Translations under genes and position numbers: made by a program | Shown: piece after piece, positions 25,090 through 60,000 of the stretch | Position numbering within the stretch: the first letter of the stretch is position 1 | Layout: each line of letters starts with the position of its first letter | Source of the DNA: Phoronis australis | Lineage: Eukaryota > Phoronida > Phoronidae | DNA length: 60,000 nucleotides | Direction of reading: 5' to 3' | Assembly: GCA_002633005.1 (NCBI GenBank) | Contig: NMRA01000166.1 | Location: 252,716 to 312,715, forward strand | Notes under the pieces: generated by a model | What the model was told of the DNA's origin: nothing | The model's input: the letters and a program-made list of their open reading frames with translations, nothing else | The model's database searches: none

Positions 25090-25792
25090 GTGAGTTCACC
25101 TTAATTAATCGCCTAGCACGCGCCGTAGGTCCTTACCACCTGGAAGTCCTGGACTGGTGTTTTCGTGGTGAAAATTTCAATTTTAAGCTCAAAGAATGTT
25201 ATTTAAGTAGCAGTTTATTAAGAGTATGTTTTCGTATTACCCTGTGTCTTTTCATCCCTATTTTATACTGTGTGTAAAAATAAAAGATTCGTTACTGCCA
25301 TACTATGCAGTGCCATACTCGTATGACATTGAGTTACTCAGTTTAGTTGGGTGTAAAGCTGAGATCCTGCCAACAATAATGATTCATTGACTTTGCCGGA
25401 AATGAACAGCAGGTCATGTATAAATGAAATGCACACTGTGCTTATAGCTTACTATAAATTTGAGTTAAATTCAATTAAAACAATCTTAACCTATCAAAGT
25501 ACATAACAAAACAGGCAATTAAATCGTTAGTCATATGAATGTGATATCAGGTTAGTTTGTTTGCCTGTATTTCATTTAATGCGGCATTAAAGCTGTGGTT
25601 TATGTCAAAAACGTATAAATTTAGGGTGTTTTTTAATTGATGTCAGGTGACTTTAAGCATTCATATTGTCACCAGTCCAGAGCTACATTTGTTTATTTGG
25701 TATATACCGTATGTACACAGAAATACTAGGTCAAAGATTGCCGTTCAGTGCTCTTATTTTTGTGTTGCAGATTTGACTTAAGGGCATCCGTG

Positions 25793-59953
<34,161 letters not shown>

Positions 59954-60000
59954 GTAACAAATTCTTACTTGACTAGATCTGATCCTTTTCACCACCTGTG

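Larger units (their letters stand above)
22789..25769. promoter_or_regulatory. Shared intergenic region between divergent HGD and MAP3K
   Basis: The two genes are head to head with about 3.0 kb between their start codons and less between transcripts. I see no convincing TATA box; ATTATTTAAATAAT (palindromic) lies only about 11-25 bp upstream of the HGD ATG and is too close to serve as one. The region also holds the right end of the TTAA-bounded segment, a THAP-like remnant and the 24.35-kb hairpin. Assignment as regulatory rests on position only. Confidence 0.3.

Overview
The window is eukaryotic genomic DNA. Genes are split into many short exons with GT..AG introns, and about half of the intronic and intergenic sequence is interspersed or tandem repeat. 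The proteins are metazoan. I lean towards a cephalochordate (amphioxus, Branchiostoma) or another marine invertebrate. Intron sizes, minisatellites that include splice junctions, and two places where allelic copies seem to have been assembled side by side all fit amphioxus, but none is proof.

Two protein genes can be reconstructed exon by exon, arranged head to head. On the minus strand, 22788 down to 10401, lies a complete 12-exon homogentisate 1,2-dioxygenase (HGD, tyrosine catabolism). Its 1374-nt reading frame codes for 457 residues, with every splice phase consistent and all iron ligands present. On the plus strand, from about 25.79 kb to beyond the window end, lies an apoptosis signal-regulating kinase (ASK1/MAP3K5-MAP3K15 type). 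I resolve 22 coding exons (about 878 codons): a thioredoxin-binding region, a TPR-rich central regulatory region, a PH-like region, the complete kinase domain and the start of the post-kinase linker. The C-terminal coiled coil and SAM region would lie past base 60000.

Layout: 1-10.4 kb has no recognisable gene and holds one hAT-like MITE. 10.4-22.8 kb is HGD with intronic repeats. 22.0-23.7 kb is bounded by TTAA-flanked terminal inverted repeats that enclose HGD exon 1 and a decayed THAP-like ORF. 23.7-25.7 kb is intergenic, with a strong hairpin. 25.8-60 kb is the MAP3K. Its introns hold a CTAGTGG-rich repeat family split by a clean TTAA-target transposon insertion (32.0-33.9 kb), duplicated VNTR blocks (35.8-37.1 kb), a duplicated and palindromic Penelope-like retroelement cluster around a 991-base gap (47.7-52.4 kb), a foldback element with a tRNA-like core (55.8-56.1 kb) and a non-LTR retrotransposon fragment (58.4-59.1 kb).

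The most interesting recurring signal is tandem repeat arrays whose unit contains a splice acceptor: five 20-bp copies at HGD exon 4 and three 41-bp copies at MAP3K coding exon 22, with a related three-copy array just upstream of MAP3K coding exon 3. I see no new multi-gene system; the two genes are ordinary metazoan genes with no evident functional link.
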